Assembly (NCBI RefSeq): GCF_001421325.1
Contig: NZ_LMJY01000001.1
Span: forward strand, 131,501 to 195,500
DNA from: Novosphingobium sp. Leaf2
Lineage (GTDB): Bacteria > Pseudomonadota > Alphaproteobacteria > Sphingomonadales > Sphingomonadaceae
Length of the DNA stretch: 64,000 bases
Direction: 5' to 3'
Both the position numbers and the translations under genes were made by a program. This document shows positions 54,930 through 62,584 of this stretch, piece by piece. The notes under the pieces are model-generated. The model made no database searches, had not been told where the DNA came from, and saw nothing but the letters and a program-made list of their open reading frames with translations. Every line of letters begins with the position of its first letter. The first letter of the stretch is position 1.

Positions 54930-55744
54930 GCTGCCCGCGCTTGTTCCCAGGCTGCAGTGATTCGCTCGACTGCCGTCGCGAAGTGCTTGGGGTTCTTCTC
55001 GATGCCGGTGAACACTTTGCCTTGGCTGATCGCGGCAATGGCGGTGCTGCCGGTGCCCATGAATGGGTCGATGATGGTGCTACCCGAGAGGTTGCGCACT
55101 ATCTTGTCCATGACGTCGAGCGGCTTCACGGTCGGGTGGCCGTAGGCCTTCGCAGCCATCGTGCCCGACATCACCCAACGATGCATGTCATGGTGGTCCC
55201 CAACCGGGTGAAAGCCGGTATTCCAGGCGTGCACATAAGGCTCGACATCCGCGAGGTAGTGCTTGTTGCGCATGGGGCTAGGGTTCTTCTTGATCCACCC
55301 CAGGACGCAAAACCGCTGGTAGCGCCGGCTGACATATTCGAGCAGCTCGGGGAGCTGGTCGTTGTGGCAGAAGATCACGACTGCGCCCGCGCGCAGCGGG
55401 TTGACGATCGACACGTCGAACCCTTGATCCAGTTCCTCGGCGACGATCATGTCCGCGCCGGCGCGGCTCTTTCGGAAAGCGCCGCCGCCCCGATTATCGA
55501 ACCGATAGGGGGGATCCATGAATTCGGCATCGAAGAAGCCCAGCTTTGGGCGCAAGTGGTAGGCGTCTGCCTGGTACAGCGTGTGCGGGCCGATCTTGAC
55601 CACCCCGTAATCGCCCTCAGGTGCCCCGGCGTCATAGCCGATCATCACCGGCTGTGCTTCGCCGACGCAGTCGCACAGGTCCATGCGGAAGCCCGCGAAA
55701 TCTTTATAGCGGGTGCCAGCGCACATAGCGCAAATCGGTTTCAT
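54926..55744 (-). CDS. Site-specific DNA methyltransferase (DPPY type) with N-terminal Cys motif
   Basis: A 272-residue methylase. Motif IV is FMDPPYRF, and motif I near the C-terminus is IIDPFMGTGSTAIAA, so the order IV then I marks the beta class; DPPY indicates N6-adenine as likely target base. Unusual is the start MKPICAMCAG with CxxC followed by CDC at about residues 24-26, a possible zinc ribbon. No restriction enzyme is adjacent, so it is an orphan, probably protecting phage DNA or regulating. Its start overlaps the stop of the unknown gene 55,741-56,193 as ATGA. Confidence 0.9.
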   Translation of the reverse strand: MKPICAMCAGTRYKDFAGFRMDLCDCVGEAQPVMIGYDAGAPEGDYGVVKIGPHTLYQADAYHLRPKLGFFDAEFMDPPYRFDNRGGGAFRKSRAGADMIVAEELDQGFDVSIVNPLRAGAVVIFCHNDQLPELLEYVSRRYQRFCVLGWIKKNPSPMRNKHYLADVEPYVHAWNTGFHPVGDHHDMHRWVMSGTMAAKAYGHPTVKPLDVMDKIVRNLSGSTIIDPFMGTGSTAIAAISQGKVFTGIEKNPKHFATAVERITAAWEQARAA

Positions 55745-56193
55745 CTGGCGCGCTCTAGTATGTGGAGGCCTCGCCGCGAGCTCCGCCCGCAAAATCGCCA
55801 GCCAGCCATCTTGAAGCAGAACCCGGGGTTCGCGCTAACATGGCGCGGGTCGACATAGGTGTAGTGCCGCTCTCCAGGCCAACGTCGATCGGCGATCTCA
55901 TCAGCAGCCTGGATCAAATCGCTAGATAGGCCGGCTCCAAGATTGGCGAACACAGCGCAGTTGACGCCGTCCTGCCCTCCGTCATCGATGAACTTTCGCC
56001 ACGCGAAGAGGGCGCGTCGGCATGGTGTGGAGAGCAACAGTTTCTGACCGGGGCCGAGAATCAAAAGCGTGCCTCTGTCCCTACGTCTCGCGCGGCTGCG
56101 CTCACTAGCGTAATGCTGATCGTAGATTAGGGCGGCTGTTCGATCGCCATCAAGGATCGGAACCCAGACGGCAAGCGGCAGGAGTGCAGTCAT
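55741..56193 (-). CDS. Phage protein of unknown function, possibly GNAT-like
   Basis: The 150-residue protein has no known family that I can name with confidence. Features: AALIYDQHYASERS near the start, a basic middle, LLLSTPCRRALFAWRKFIDD, CAVFANLGAGLSSDLIQAAD and HYTYVDPRHVSANPGFCFKM-AGWR near the end. The last motif (TYVDPRxV...NPGFCFKxAGW) is a pattern seen in phage proteins and resembles the end of acetyltransferase (GNAT) folds. Coupled by ATGA to the methyltransferase, which hints at DNA modification; that is inference. Confidence 0.6.
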   Translation of the reverse strand: MTALLPLAVWVPILDGDRTAALIYDQHYASERSRARRRDRGTLLILGPGQKLLLSTPCRRALFAWRKFIDDGGQDGVNCAVFANLGAGLSSDLIQAADEIADRRWPGERHYTYVDPRHVSANPGFCFKMAGWRFCGRSSRRGLHILERAR

Positions 56194-56420
56194 TGGCGCA
56201 CCTGCGAGCTGAAACGAATTCGGTGGCGAGCGAGCATCTGCAGCGCACCATCGTTGTCGAGGATCTCCACAGCGGACATTCGAGCGGCAGGCGCGGGGGC
56301 GTATCCCTGCAAAATGAGCGCACGACCAAATTCGATGCGGTCATCTGAAGTGACCGGCACCGTGCGGGCCGCGCGCGCGAGTTCGATCAAGCTCCCGGCA
56401 GTCAGGTGTTCAATCGTCAT
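56190..56420 (-). CDS. Small phage protein, 76 residues, unknown
   Basis: Starts at ATG 56420 (MTIEHLTAGSLIELARAART) and overlaps the next gene as ATGA at both ends of the chain. The sequence has a mixed alpha/beta look with GRALILQGYAPAPAARMSAV. No motif recognised, no membrane segment, no Cys. Only its tight place in the operon supports it. Confidence 0.6.
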   Translation of the reverse strand: MTIEHLTAGSLIELARAARTVPVTSDDRIEFGRALILQGYAPAPAARMSAVEILDNDGALQMLARHRIRFSSQVRQ

Positions 56421-56695
56421 GATCGCGGCACTCCAAGAAAAGGAAGGAAGTGGTTGCAGCCGATGTCGCCGCGCGCGGCGCAGTGGCGGCAGGGGGCTGC
56501 GCTGCTGGCGCGACGGGTCGGCGGGGCGGGTTCGGGCGGGCGCGGCTTTGCGCGGAAGGCGTTGGCCAGGCGGGCACCATCGAACGGACGCGACGTCAGT
56601 GCAGGCTCGCCCCTGGCGCGGCGGGCTTTCACGGTTTCGAGGCTCGCCAGAAAATCCGCCACGGCTTCGTCGGCCGGGGTGATTGGTTCGATCAC
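56417..56695 (-). CDS. Small phage protein with CxxC motif, 92 residues
   Basis: Begins at GTG 56695 overlapping the ASCH stop as GTGA. The N-terminal half is acidic and helical (EPITPADEAVADFLASLETV), the middle basic and Pro-rich, and the end has APCRHCAARGDIGCNH, a CxxC plus Cys/His that may bind zinc. Function unknown. Confidence 0.6.
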   Translation of the reverse strand: MIEPITPADEAVADFLASLETVKARRARGEPALTSRPFDGARLANAFRAKPRPPEPAPPTRRASSAAPCRHCAARGDIGCNHFLPFLGVPRS

Positions 56696-57213
56696 AGGGC
56701 ACCTCCGAGCAGATCGTCGGGGGTGGGCCAATTCCAGAAGCCCTGTTTGCCCTTCATCGCGATCGGCACGTCCCACCGCTCGACATCGAGCATCGGCCAG
56801 CCCCAATTTGCGTGCTGGTCACGATCACCGTCATTGGCGCGGGGGACGCCGAATTCCTCGGCGATCTCAAGGCCGTTACGCGGTTCGCCGATGACCGCGG
56901 TGCCGATGCCGGCAGCGATCGGCAGCGGGCTTTCGCTGCCGGGCGACCATGCCCTCGCAAGGATCGGAAGCGCCATTTCGGCGATGAGGCACGTCGCCGC
57001 CGCATCGAGACTGTTGACCTCGCTCTGTCCACGGTCTCGCAGGGTGACGAACAGGTCCGCCGCTTCCCGCTCGTCGATCTTGCGCGATGCGGCGTGGATG
57101 ACGATGCGCTGGCCGATCAACGCGCGCGGCGTGCGCCAGCCCCGGAATTCGTAGGGCTTGGCGCCCGCGACGATCAGCGAGGCCCACGGTTGCCAGATGG
57201 TGAGCGCTTTCAT
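56692..57213 (-). CDS. ASCH-domain protein
   Basis: A 173-residue protein that opens with the ASCH hallmark MKALTIWQPWASLIVAGAKP followed by EFRGWRTPRALIGQRIVIHA. ASCH domains have a PUA-like beta-barrel and bind or edit RNA; some act as N4-acetylcytidine amidohydrolases, and phage genomes often carry them with unknown role. The C-terminal part ends WGWPMLDVERW-DVPIAMKGKQGFWNW, which closes the fold. Overlaps the next upstream gene as ATGA. Confidence 0.85.
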   Translation of the reverse strand: MKALTIWQPWASLIVAGAKPYEFRGWRTPRALIGQRIVIHAASRKIDEREAADLFVTLRDRGQSEVNSLDAAATCLIAEMALPILARAWSPGSESPLPIAAGIGTAVIGEPRNGLEIAEEFGVPRANDGDRDQHANWGWPMLDVERWDVPIAMKGKQGFWNWPTPDDLLGGAL

Positions 57214-57461
57214 GCGTTGCCGCCTTCAGCGTAACGGCCCTCTGCGCGTGCAATGAATTCCTTCATCATCGCAATCATGTCGGCGCGCGTGCCGTTGGAA
57301 ATGTAGTTGACGCGGCCATTGTCGATCTGGCCGAACTCGGCGACCAACATGACGAAGGCGAGGGTTTTGGGCTTTGCCTTGCCGTTGAGTGTTTCGTCGA
57401 TGGCGGCGGCAAGCATGTTCATGTTGGCCCGGTGGCGTGGATCAATCGGTGCATGTGACAT
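57210..57461 (-). CDS. Small phage protein, 83 residues, unknown
   Basis: The helical product (RHRANMNMLAAAIDETLNGK, then LAFVMLVAEFGQIDNGRVNY, DMIAMMKEFIARAEGRYAEG) resembles small conserved phage proteins encoded near early genes. No catalytic motif. It overlaps the ASCH gene by ATGA; upstream there is a 27-base gap to the next gene with a ribosome-site-like AGTACCCC region and no further feature. Confidence 0.6.
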   Translation of the reverse strand: MSHAPIDPRHRANMNMLAAAIDETLNGKAKPKTLAFVMLVAEFGQIDNGRVNYISNGTRADMIAMMKEFIARAEGRYAEGGNA

Positions 57462-57488
57462 TTTGCGGGGTACTCCTGCAGGGAAGGA

Positions 57489-57755
57489 TCAGCGCTCGCC
57501 CAGCAGGCGCTGGCTGAGTTCGAAGGCGCGCTCGGGCGTGACGGTCGCCTGGCCCGCAGCGGCGGACAGGTGTGCTGCGGCACGGCGGCATTCGCGGCGG
57601 TGGTCCGCCTTGCGGCCGGCTGCGTGGGCACCGATGATTCCGGTGCGGATGTCGCCGGGCAGCGCCGCGAAGTGCTTTTCGCACAGGCGCTGCCAGCGTT
57701 TGCGCGTGGTGTTGCAGCCGGGAACATCGCAGAGGTGGGCTTTAGGCACGGGCAT
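57489..57755 (-). CDS. Small zinc-finger-like phage protein, 88 residues
   Basis: Starts at ATG 57755, inside the last 14 bases of the LexA-like gene. HLCDVPGCNTTRKRWQRLCEKH gives C-x4-C-x10-C-x2-H, a plausible zinc site, followed by a basic, Ala-rich helical tail. It may bind nucleic acid. Family not recognised. Confidence 0.65.
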   Translation of the reverse strand: MPVPKAHLCDVPGCNTTRKRWQRLCEKHFAALPGDIRTGIIGAHAAGRKADHRRECRRAAAHLSAAAGQATVTPERAFELSQRLLGER

Positions 57756-58056
57756 TCTCCTTGCCGGGGTGGAATGGTGGCCGCTCGATCGCGGGCAGAG
57801 GCACGGCGTAAAGCGGTGCGCCGTCGATGGTGGGGATGACTGGCGGCTCCAGAATTTCGATGCCGCCGAGGTGGCCGGGGCGCACGCGCACGAGCCCGCG
57901 CTCCACCAATCCGTGCAGGAGGCGGTGCACACCCGACTTGGATTTGATGCCCAGAGCGTGCGCGCAGCGGCTGTACGAAGGCGACGCGCCGCCATGGGCA
58001 AGCTGATAGCCATGCACGTAACGCAAGAGCGCGAGCTGGTGGGGGGTGGGCGACAT
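57742..58056 (-). CDS. Stand-alone LexA-type winged-helix DNA-binding protein
   Basis: The 104-residue protein matches the N-terminal DNA-binding domain of LexA: SPTPHQLALLRYVHGYQLAH, GASPSYSRCAHALGIKSKSG and VHRLLHGLVERGLVRVRPGH. The LexA latch and S24 peptidase are missing, so it cannot self-cleave. It could compete with host LexA at SOS boxes or regulate phage genes. It ends by a run with Pro-rich tail. A 2-base gap separates it from the upstream gene. Confidence 0.85.
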   Translation of the reverse strand: MSPTPHQLALLRYVHGYQLAHGGASPSYSRCAHALGIKSKSGVHRLLHGLVERGLVRVRPGHLGGIEILEPPVIPTIDGAPLYAVPLPAIERPPFHPGKENARA

Positions 58057-58058
58057 TC

Positions 58059-58238
58059 TCACGCGCCGACCCGAAGCAGTTCCGCAGCGGCGATCTCGGC
58101 CTTGCGCCGGCCCATGTTCCACCAGATGTGTGACCGGCTTTCCTCGCGGTAAGGATTTGCCGGGGCCGGCCCGTTCTTGAACCGCGCGGCGATCACGGCG
58201 TCGCGGGCTTCGCGCTGGACGCGGGTGGATACCATCAT
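58059..58238 (-). CDS. Small phage protein, 59 residues, unknown
   Basis: Begins at the first of two tandem ATGs (58238, 58235) that overlap the previous stop as ATGA. MVSTRVQREARDAVIAARFK and REESRSHIWWNMGRRKAEIA suggest a basic helical protein. No family recognised. Confidence 0.55.
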   Translation of the reverse strand: MMVSTRVQREARDAVIAARFKNGPAPANPYREESRSHIWWNMGRRKAEIAAAELLRVGA

Positions 58239-58417
58239 GGGGCGATCCACTTCGCGAGCTGGGCAACAATCACCACGGTGCCGAGCATCACGGCGGCGCC
58301 GGTCAGGGTTGGCAGGAGGCGGCGTTGATAGAAGCCGGCCAGCAGTGCGACGCGCCGTTGCAGCGAGTCCAGTTCGTGGTCCCGCTCAAGGACAATTACG
58401 TTGCCTTGCCGGGTCAC
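58235..58417 (-). CDS. Small phage membrane protein, 60 residues
   Basis: Starts at GTG 58417, overlapping the previous stop as GTGA. Polar, charged first half (NVIVLERDHELDSLQRRVAL) and one hydrophobic helix (LLPTLTGAAVMLGTVVIVAQ) near the C-terminus. Could be a tail-anchored membrane protein such as a superinfection-exclusion or lysis-control factor, which is speculation. Confidence 0.55.
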   Translation of the reverse strand: MTRQGNVIVLERDHELDSLQRRVALLAGFYQRRLLPTLTGAAVMLGTVVIVAQLAKWIAP

Positions 58418-58632
58418 TGGAGCGGTTCCCGCGACGGCAGGTCGATCGCGCAGCCGGCGCAGAATGCATAGATGTCCGCGCCGACCTTCTCGATCTCCCA
58501 TCCTGTCGGCAGGGTCGGGGTAGGGCGGTGTTCCACCACTTCGCAGGCCGTGCATTGGAACGTGAACGGGATCGGCCTGCGCATGGCGGCGCGCGCTTTC
58601 GCGGCGGTGGTCTGTGGGTTCGTTGTGGGCAT
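58414..58632 (-). CDS. Small zinc-ribbon-like phage protein, 72 residues
   Basis: FTFQCTACEVVEHRPTPTLP and DIYAFCAGCAIDLPS provide two CxxC pairs separated by about 29 residues, the pattern of a zinc ribbon. The Gly-Trp GWEIEKVG between them suggests a compact beta fold. Function unknown. It lies 15 bases after the next upstream gene. Confidence 0.65.
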   Translation of the reverse strand: MPTTNPQTTAAKARAAMRRPIPFTFQCTACEVVEHRPTPTLPTGWEIEKVGADIYAFCAGCAIDLPSREPLQ

Positions 58633-58647
58633 GGCAAACGTCCGGCA

Positions 58648-58842
58648 TCAGAGGGAAGAGGACCAGGTGGACAGCTGCTCGGTCAGGCACGATCCCGCCC
58701 AGGCGAGCAGGGCCATTCCCGCCGCGATCGCGAAGGTGAGCAGGCCGGCTGTCAGCGCAGGCGAAATGTCGGTGGCAGCGGGATGGCGCGGTGCGCATTG
58801 CGCGCAGCGGCAATAGGCGGCGTGGATACGAGGCTTGGACAT
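58648..58842 (-). CDS. Small Cys-rich single-helix phage protein, 64 residues
   Basis: The start MSKPRIHAAYCRCAQCAPRH has three closely spaced Cys, then a hydrophobic helix (LLTFAIAAGMALLAWAGSCL) and a short polar end. Combination of a Cys cluster and a membrane helix is unusual. The ATG shares its first base with the stop of the upstream gene (TGATG). Confidence 0.55.
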   Translation of the reverse strand: MSKPRIHAAYCRCAQCAPRHPAATDISPALTAGLLTFAIAAGMALLAWAGSCLTEQLSTWSSSL

Positions 58843-59360
58843 CAGGCAGCGCTCCTCAGCTGCGCCGGGGCCGTGCTGGCCTCGGCGCTCTTGCGCGCCA
58901 GATCGGCGCGGATTTGGTGGGTGATGGCGGCGTAGAAGTGGACGTCGCTCTCGGGCTCGAGGTGCCAGCGCAAGGCGATGACATGCTGGGCCTGCAGGGC
59001 GAGCGCGAGCGAGAAGCCGCCATGTTCGCTGGCGATCTCGGCGATGGTGTCGATGCTGGCGTCCAGCGCGGCCTTGCGGGCATCAAGCGTGGCGAGGTGG
59101 GCGCGTTCGCCCTGGCCGCTGACGATCCACGTCCAATCGGCGACGATCGCGGCATACGCAGCCAGCTGGGCATCGGCGGTGGCCTGTTCCATCGTGCCGG
59201 CGCGCACCAATTCGGGGAACCGGCGCTGGCGCGATGCCAGCATGCCCTCAGCCATTGCGAGCAGGTCGGGATAATCCCCAGCGGCCCACGGCGGGTCCTG
59301 CACGTTGAGACCGCGCCAGATGCCCTTGGCGAAGCGTTCCATGAAGCGGGGGCGGTTCAT
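58842..59360 (-). CDS. Phage protein, 172 residues, helical, unknown
   Basis: ATG 59360 overlaps the primase-helicase stop as ATGA. The protein is rich in Ala, Glu and Arg and mostly helical (MERFAKGIWRGLNVQDPPWA, YAAIVADWTWIVSGQGERAH, DASIDTIAEIASEHGGFSLA). No zinc or catalytic motif. Its place beside the primase suggests a role in replication, without direct evidence. Confidence 0.62.
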   Translation of the reverse strand: MNRPRFMERFAKGIWRGLNVQDPPWAAGDYPDLLAMAEGMLASRQRRFPELVRAGTMEQATADAQLAAYAAIVADWTWIVSGQGERAHLATLDARKAALDASIDTIAEIASEHGGFSLALALQAQHVIALRWHLEPESDVHFYAAITHQIRADLARKSAEASTAPAQLRSAA

Positions 59361-62002
59361 ATGATCCGCTCCGCCTTCTTGGGTTGTTCGAAGACCCAGC
59401 ACGACATGACGCGCCCTGCCGGGTTGTTGACGTTCTTTGTCGCCAGCCATTTGCGGGATTTGGAATTGCGCAGCAGCTTCTTGAGCTGGTCCATGTTCGG
59501 CGGCGCGATGCCGGCGTTGCGGCAGCGGGCTTCGAAGTCGACCAAGTTTACCGCGATCTGGGTTTCCCGATCGCGGTGCTGGTTGACCGAGGTGCCGTTG
59601 GCGTGATCGTCCGGCTTCTCGCGCTCGACCAGATATTGAACCTTGTCCCAGAAATCGGAGACGACGGGGTGGTCACCGCCGCATGAATTCTGGCGATCGA
59701 GCGCCATTCCATCGACCAGCCTGAGCGTTTCTTCGATCCACTCGGGCCGGATCGAGGGAAACAGCGCTTCCAGCGCCTCCACCCCGGCGGCGAGCTGGCT
59801 GTGGCATTTGATCGGGCGCGTGTTGTGCAGCCCGTCCACCCGCCGAGGCATGTCCTGATCATGGTGGGCGAACCGCTCGAAATAGAAGGGGAGGTATTTC
59901 GCCTCGCTGCGGATGACGTGGACGATGGTCCCCGACAGCTCTTCGATCGGCCAGCCTTCCAGCTTCACCGCTGCCGCCTTGGTCGCCGGGGAAAACCGCG
60001 ACTTGTCGATGTCCATCGACATGAGGCGCTCAAGCACCGCGGGGATCGCGTCGATCCGCTCGTTCTGCATGAGGTATATCGAGCCGAGAAAGGGCGGCTC
60101 ATTGGTTTCGTAGCCGCCGCTTTTCTGGCCGGTGCCGCGCGGCGAGCGCCCGTTGTAGAGGACCAGCAGCTCGTTATAGTCGAACTGCTTGTAGCCGCCC
60201 CGCTTGTCGTCATCGCGGCCACCCTCGATCAGGCCGACCGGGAGATTGGATACCTTCATCAGGCTGCGCGCGAGGAATGCGACGGTGCCCTTGTTAGGGT
60301 CGAACCCTTCGTATCCGGCGCGTCCCGCCAGCTTCCACAGGAACTCGATAAGGGTGGACTTGCCCGAGCCGGGCAGGCCGGTGATTTCGAGGAAGCCGAG
60401 CGACTTGTGCTTTTCGCGGATCTGCACCGCGAAGAACGACATGGTGAAGAATGCCAGGGCGACCAGCCCCTTGGGGCCGTAAGCCGTCCACAGCACGGAC
60501 ACCCAATCGAAGCCGATCTTGTCCGCGTCGTAGTGAATTTCGAGCAGGCGCTCCGCGCTGCGCAGCTTCACAGCCTGCTTGCCGAAGTCGAAATACTTTT
60601 CCTGATTGAGATCGACCAGGCGACCATCGCGCACCGCGATATCGCCGAGCAGCCACGCGCGGTGCGGGGCGGAATACCCGGTGAATGGCACAGGCTCGAC
60701 CACCTTGAGGCCGCGCGTCTGATTGCGGATCAGCCGGTCCAGCTGCTCGCCGCTACCCGTCCACGTGCCGGCGAATGCCATGAGGCGCTTTTTGAATTCG
60801 CCCGAGTTCGCGCATGCCGAGGACGAAAAGCGCGCCTTGACGGTGGGTTCGGCGCCGGGAAAATCGACCTGCAGGAAGTAGTTGGTTTCGTCCGCGATCT
60901 CGTCCCGCTCACGATAGAGCAGCTTGAAAGCGCAGTTCGCGATCTCCTCGATCATGAGATTGCGCTTCTCGTCGTCGTCGTAGCTGACCTTGCACCACCA
61001 CAGGCTGTTGCCGTGGCGGAAGTCGAACGAGGCCAGCTTGCGGCGCTCGTGCAGCATCTTCGCCTTTTCGCGCGGCGATGCGGCGATGGTGACAGCGCCG
61101 TTCCACAAGTAGGTTTCGATGGCGTCCGGCCCCAGAGGGGCACGATCCCTGTCACCGCGCCATTCGAGATGATCGAGGAGAAGGTCGTTCCAGTCCTTCG
61201 TGGTGCCTTCGCCATCGGGGCGCACCTGGGCGGCGGTGGCATCCCAGCCTTCGGCCCTGGCCTGCCTGACGAACCGGCGCGACCAGCTGACGCCGGCTTC
61301 GCCCGGATCGAATGCAAAGACGAGGCGGGGGCGGGTGGCGCGCTGGATGCCCTGCAAGCCGCCCCGGAGCATCGCAAGGAAGTGTTCGGGCCAGAAGTTG
61401 CATGACATCGCCGAGACGGCGATCAGGTGCGCGCCCTGGTGGAGCGCGGCGGCGTTGAAGATGCCTTCGGTGATCCAGATGTCATCGGCGCGCGCGAGAT
61501 CCTCGAGCGAGATCTTGGGCGGGATCCAGCAATGGCCACCGGGCTTGCCGCCGGCCGCGAAGTGGGCCTTCTTTTCGAACCGCCCCGGCTTGTCGATGAT
61601 GCGTTCCCAGTAGGTTGGGCCGACCGGGAAGCGGACAGTGGCGCTGGTTTCGCGCGTCTTGCGGTCCTGATAGACCTCCTGCGTGTAGGCACCGCGCAGC
61701 AACTGGAGATCGAGCCCGCGCTCATTGAGCAGGTAGGCGTCGGCGGAGGCGTGCGGGTTTTCGTCGGTGCGGGGATGGCGCTTCGACCAGTCTTCGAACA
61801 ATTCCGGCAGCAGGTTGCGGACGCTATCTTCCCACTGGCACTTGCCTTTGCCGCACCGAACGATCTTGGGTTCTTTGGCGGCGCAGAAAACCGAGGGTTT
61901 CCGGCACTCCGGGCACACGCCCTCCTGCAGCCATTCCCCGCCGGTCTTCTTGAATTTAAAGCGGGCCGTCAGGCCCTTTATGATTTCGTCCTGCAGGTTC
62001 AC
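59357..62002 (-). CDS. Phage primase-helicase
   Basis: An 881-residue replication protein starting at GTG 62002. N-terminal zinc finger (VCPECRKPSVFCAAKEP and VRCGKGKCQW, about residues 29-56), a Toprim-type catalytic core (ITEGIFNAAALHQGAHLI, LVFAFDPGEAG, TTKDWNDLL, about 185-280) and a C-terminal ATPase with Walker A EITGLPGSGKSTLIEFLW near residue 545 and PVGLIEGGRDDDKRGG after it. It should prime and unwind phage DNA. The fused build is that of P4-alpha-like and T7-like primase-helicases; which of the two it resembles cannot be told by eye. Confidence 0.88.
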   Translation of the reverse strand: MNLQDEIIKGLTARFKFKKTGGEWLQEGVCPECRKPSVFCAAKEPKIVRCGKGKCQWEDSVRNLLPELFEDWSKRHPRTDENPHASADAYLLNERGLDLQLLRGAYTQEVYQDRKTRETSATVRFPVGPTYWERIIDKPGRFEKKAHFAAGGKPGGHCWIPPKISLEDLARADDIWITEGIFNAAALHQGAHLIAVSAMSCNFWPEHFLAMLRGGLQGIQRATRPRLVFAFDPGEAGVSWSRRFVRQARAEGWDATAAQVRPDGEGTTKDWNDLLLDHLEWRGDRDRAPLGPDAIETYLWNGAVTIAASPREKAKMLHERRKLASFDFRHGNSLWWCKVSYDDDEKRNLMIEEIANCAFKLLYRERDEIADETNYFLQVDFPGAEPTVKARFSSSACANSGEFKKRLMAFAGTWTGSGEQLDRLIRNQTRGLKVVEPVPFTGYSAPHRAWLLGDIAVRDGRLVDLNQEKYFDFGKQAVKLRSAERLLEIHYDADKIGFDWVSVLWTAYGPKGLVALAFFTMSFFAVQIREKHKSLGFLEITGLPGSGKSTLIEFLWKLAGRAGYEGFDPNKGTVAFLARSLMKVSNLPVGLIEGGRDDDKRGGYKQFDYNELLVLYNGRSPRGTGQKSGGYETNEPPFLGSIYLMQNERIDAIPAVLERLMSMDIDKSRFSPATKAAAVKLEGWPIEELSGTIVHVIRSEAKYLPFYFERFAHHDQDMPRRVDGLHNTRPIKCHSQLAAGVEALEALFPSIRPEWIEETLRLVDGMALDRQNSCGGDHPVVSDFWDKVQYLVEREKPDDHANGTSVNQHRDRETQIAVNLVDFEARCRNAGIAPPNMDQLKKLLRNSKSRKWLATKNVNNPAGRVMSCWVFEQPKKAERII

Positions 62003-62151
62003 CGGTCGGCGACCTCGCGGGTGCAGGTGATATCGAGATCAAAGCCGAGCCAAGCAAACCAGAACCGCAGGCCCTTTGCCCGCCGGTTAAGGGAGCCGTG
62101 GTAGATGGTGATGCGCTCGACTGCGGCGCGCGGGATGATGTTGGCAGGCAA
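61999..62151 (-). CDS. Small phage protein, 50 residues, TTG start
   Basis: TTG at 62151 is preceded by GAGGGGGAAGC, a strong ribosome site, and the frame ends at 61999 in TGA that overlaps the primase GTG as GTGA. Product: IIPRAAVERITIYHGSLNRR followed by RFWFAWLGFDLDITCTREVA. It is basic and slightly aromatic; no family recognised. The coupling to the primase start makes it a likely real gene despite its size. Confidence 0.65.
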   Translation of the reverse strand: MPANIIPRAAVERITIYHGSLNRRAKGLRFWFAWLGFDLDITCTREVADR

Positions 62152-62215
62152 AGCTTCCCCCTCGGCTGCAGCGCAGCCGTTTGAATTTCGGTAGTGTGTG
62201 GTGGTCCGGTGGCCG

Positions 62216-62584
62216 TCAGGCCGGGGCGAACATGCTCATCTGATCGTCTGGCCCATCGCGTTTAGGCGGCAGGACGTGGGGTATCTGATCTGCCGGGCAT
62301 TGCGGCAGGTTCAGGTCAGGCCGGTCGATCAGGCCGGGGTTGAAGCTGTGCACGAACACGATCTCGGACATGAACGTGTGCCCGCAGCCGGTGTTGGTGC
62401 AGTGCGCGTGCAAGTGCTTGACCGTCACCGTCACGCGGGTGCTGCGGCGGATGAAAGCCGGCGCTTCGCACTTTGGGCAGGTGATCAGCGCGCTATCCTT
62501 TGACAGCGCGCCGCCGGACCGCAGGCGAAAATCAAGCGGGGCGTGGATCAATGGACCGCCGCGCAGTATTCCTTCACCACTCAT
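62216..62584 (-). CDS. Ogr/Delta-type zinc-finger protein
   Basis: A 122-residue protein with the Ogr/Delta pattern ITCPKCEAPAFIRRSTRVTV, then HLHAHCTNTGCGHTFMSEIV and VHSFNPGL. Four Cys (CxxC...CxxxxC) bind zinc. In P2 phage (Ogr) and satellite P4 (Delta) this protein activates late-gene promoters. It begins overlapping the CII-like gene stop as ATGA; a 64-base gap without features separates its stop from the 50-residue gene. Confidence 0.85.
   Translation of the reverse strand: MSGEGILRGGPLIHAPLDFRLRSGGALSKDSALITCPKCEAPAFIRRSTRVTVTVKHLHAHCTNTGCGHTFMSEIVFVHSFNPGLIDRPDLNLPQCPADQIPHVLPPKRDGPDDQMSMFAPA

Noticed and set aside
59801-61405. 534-codon frame opposite the primase-helicase
   Set aside because: Antisense shadow; zinc, Toprim and Walker motifs are on the other strand.
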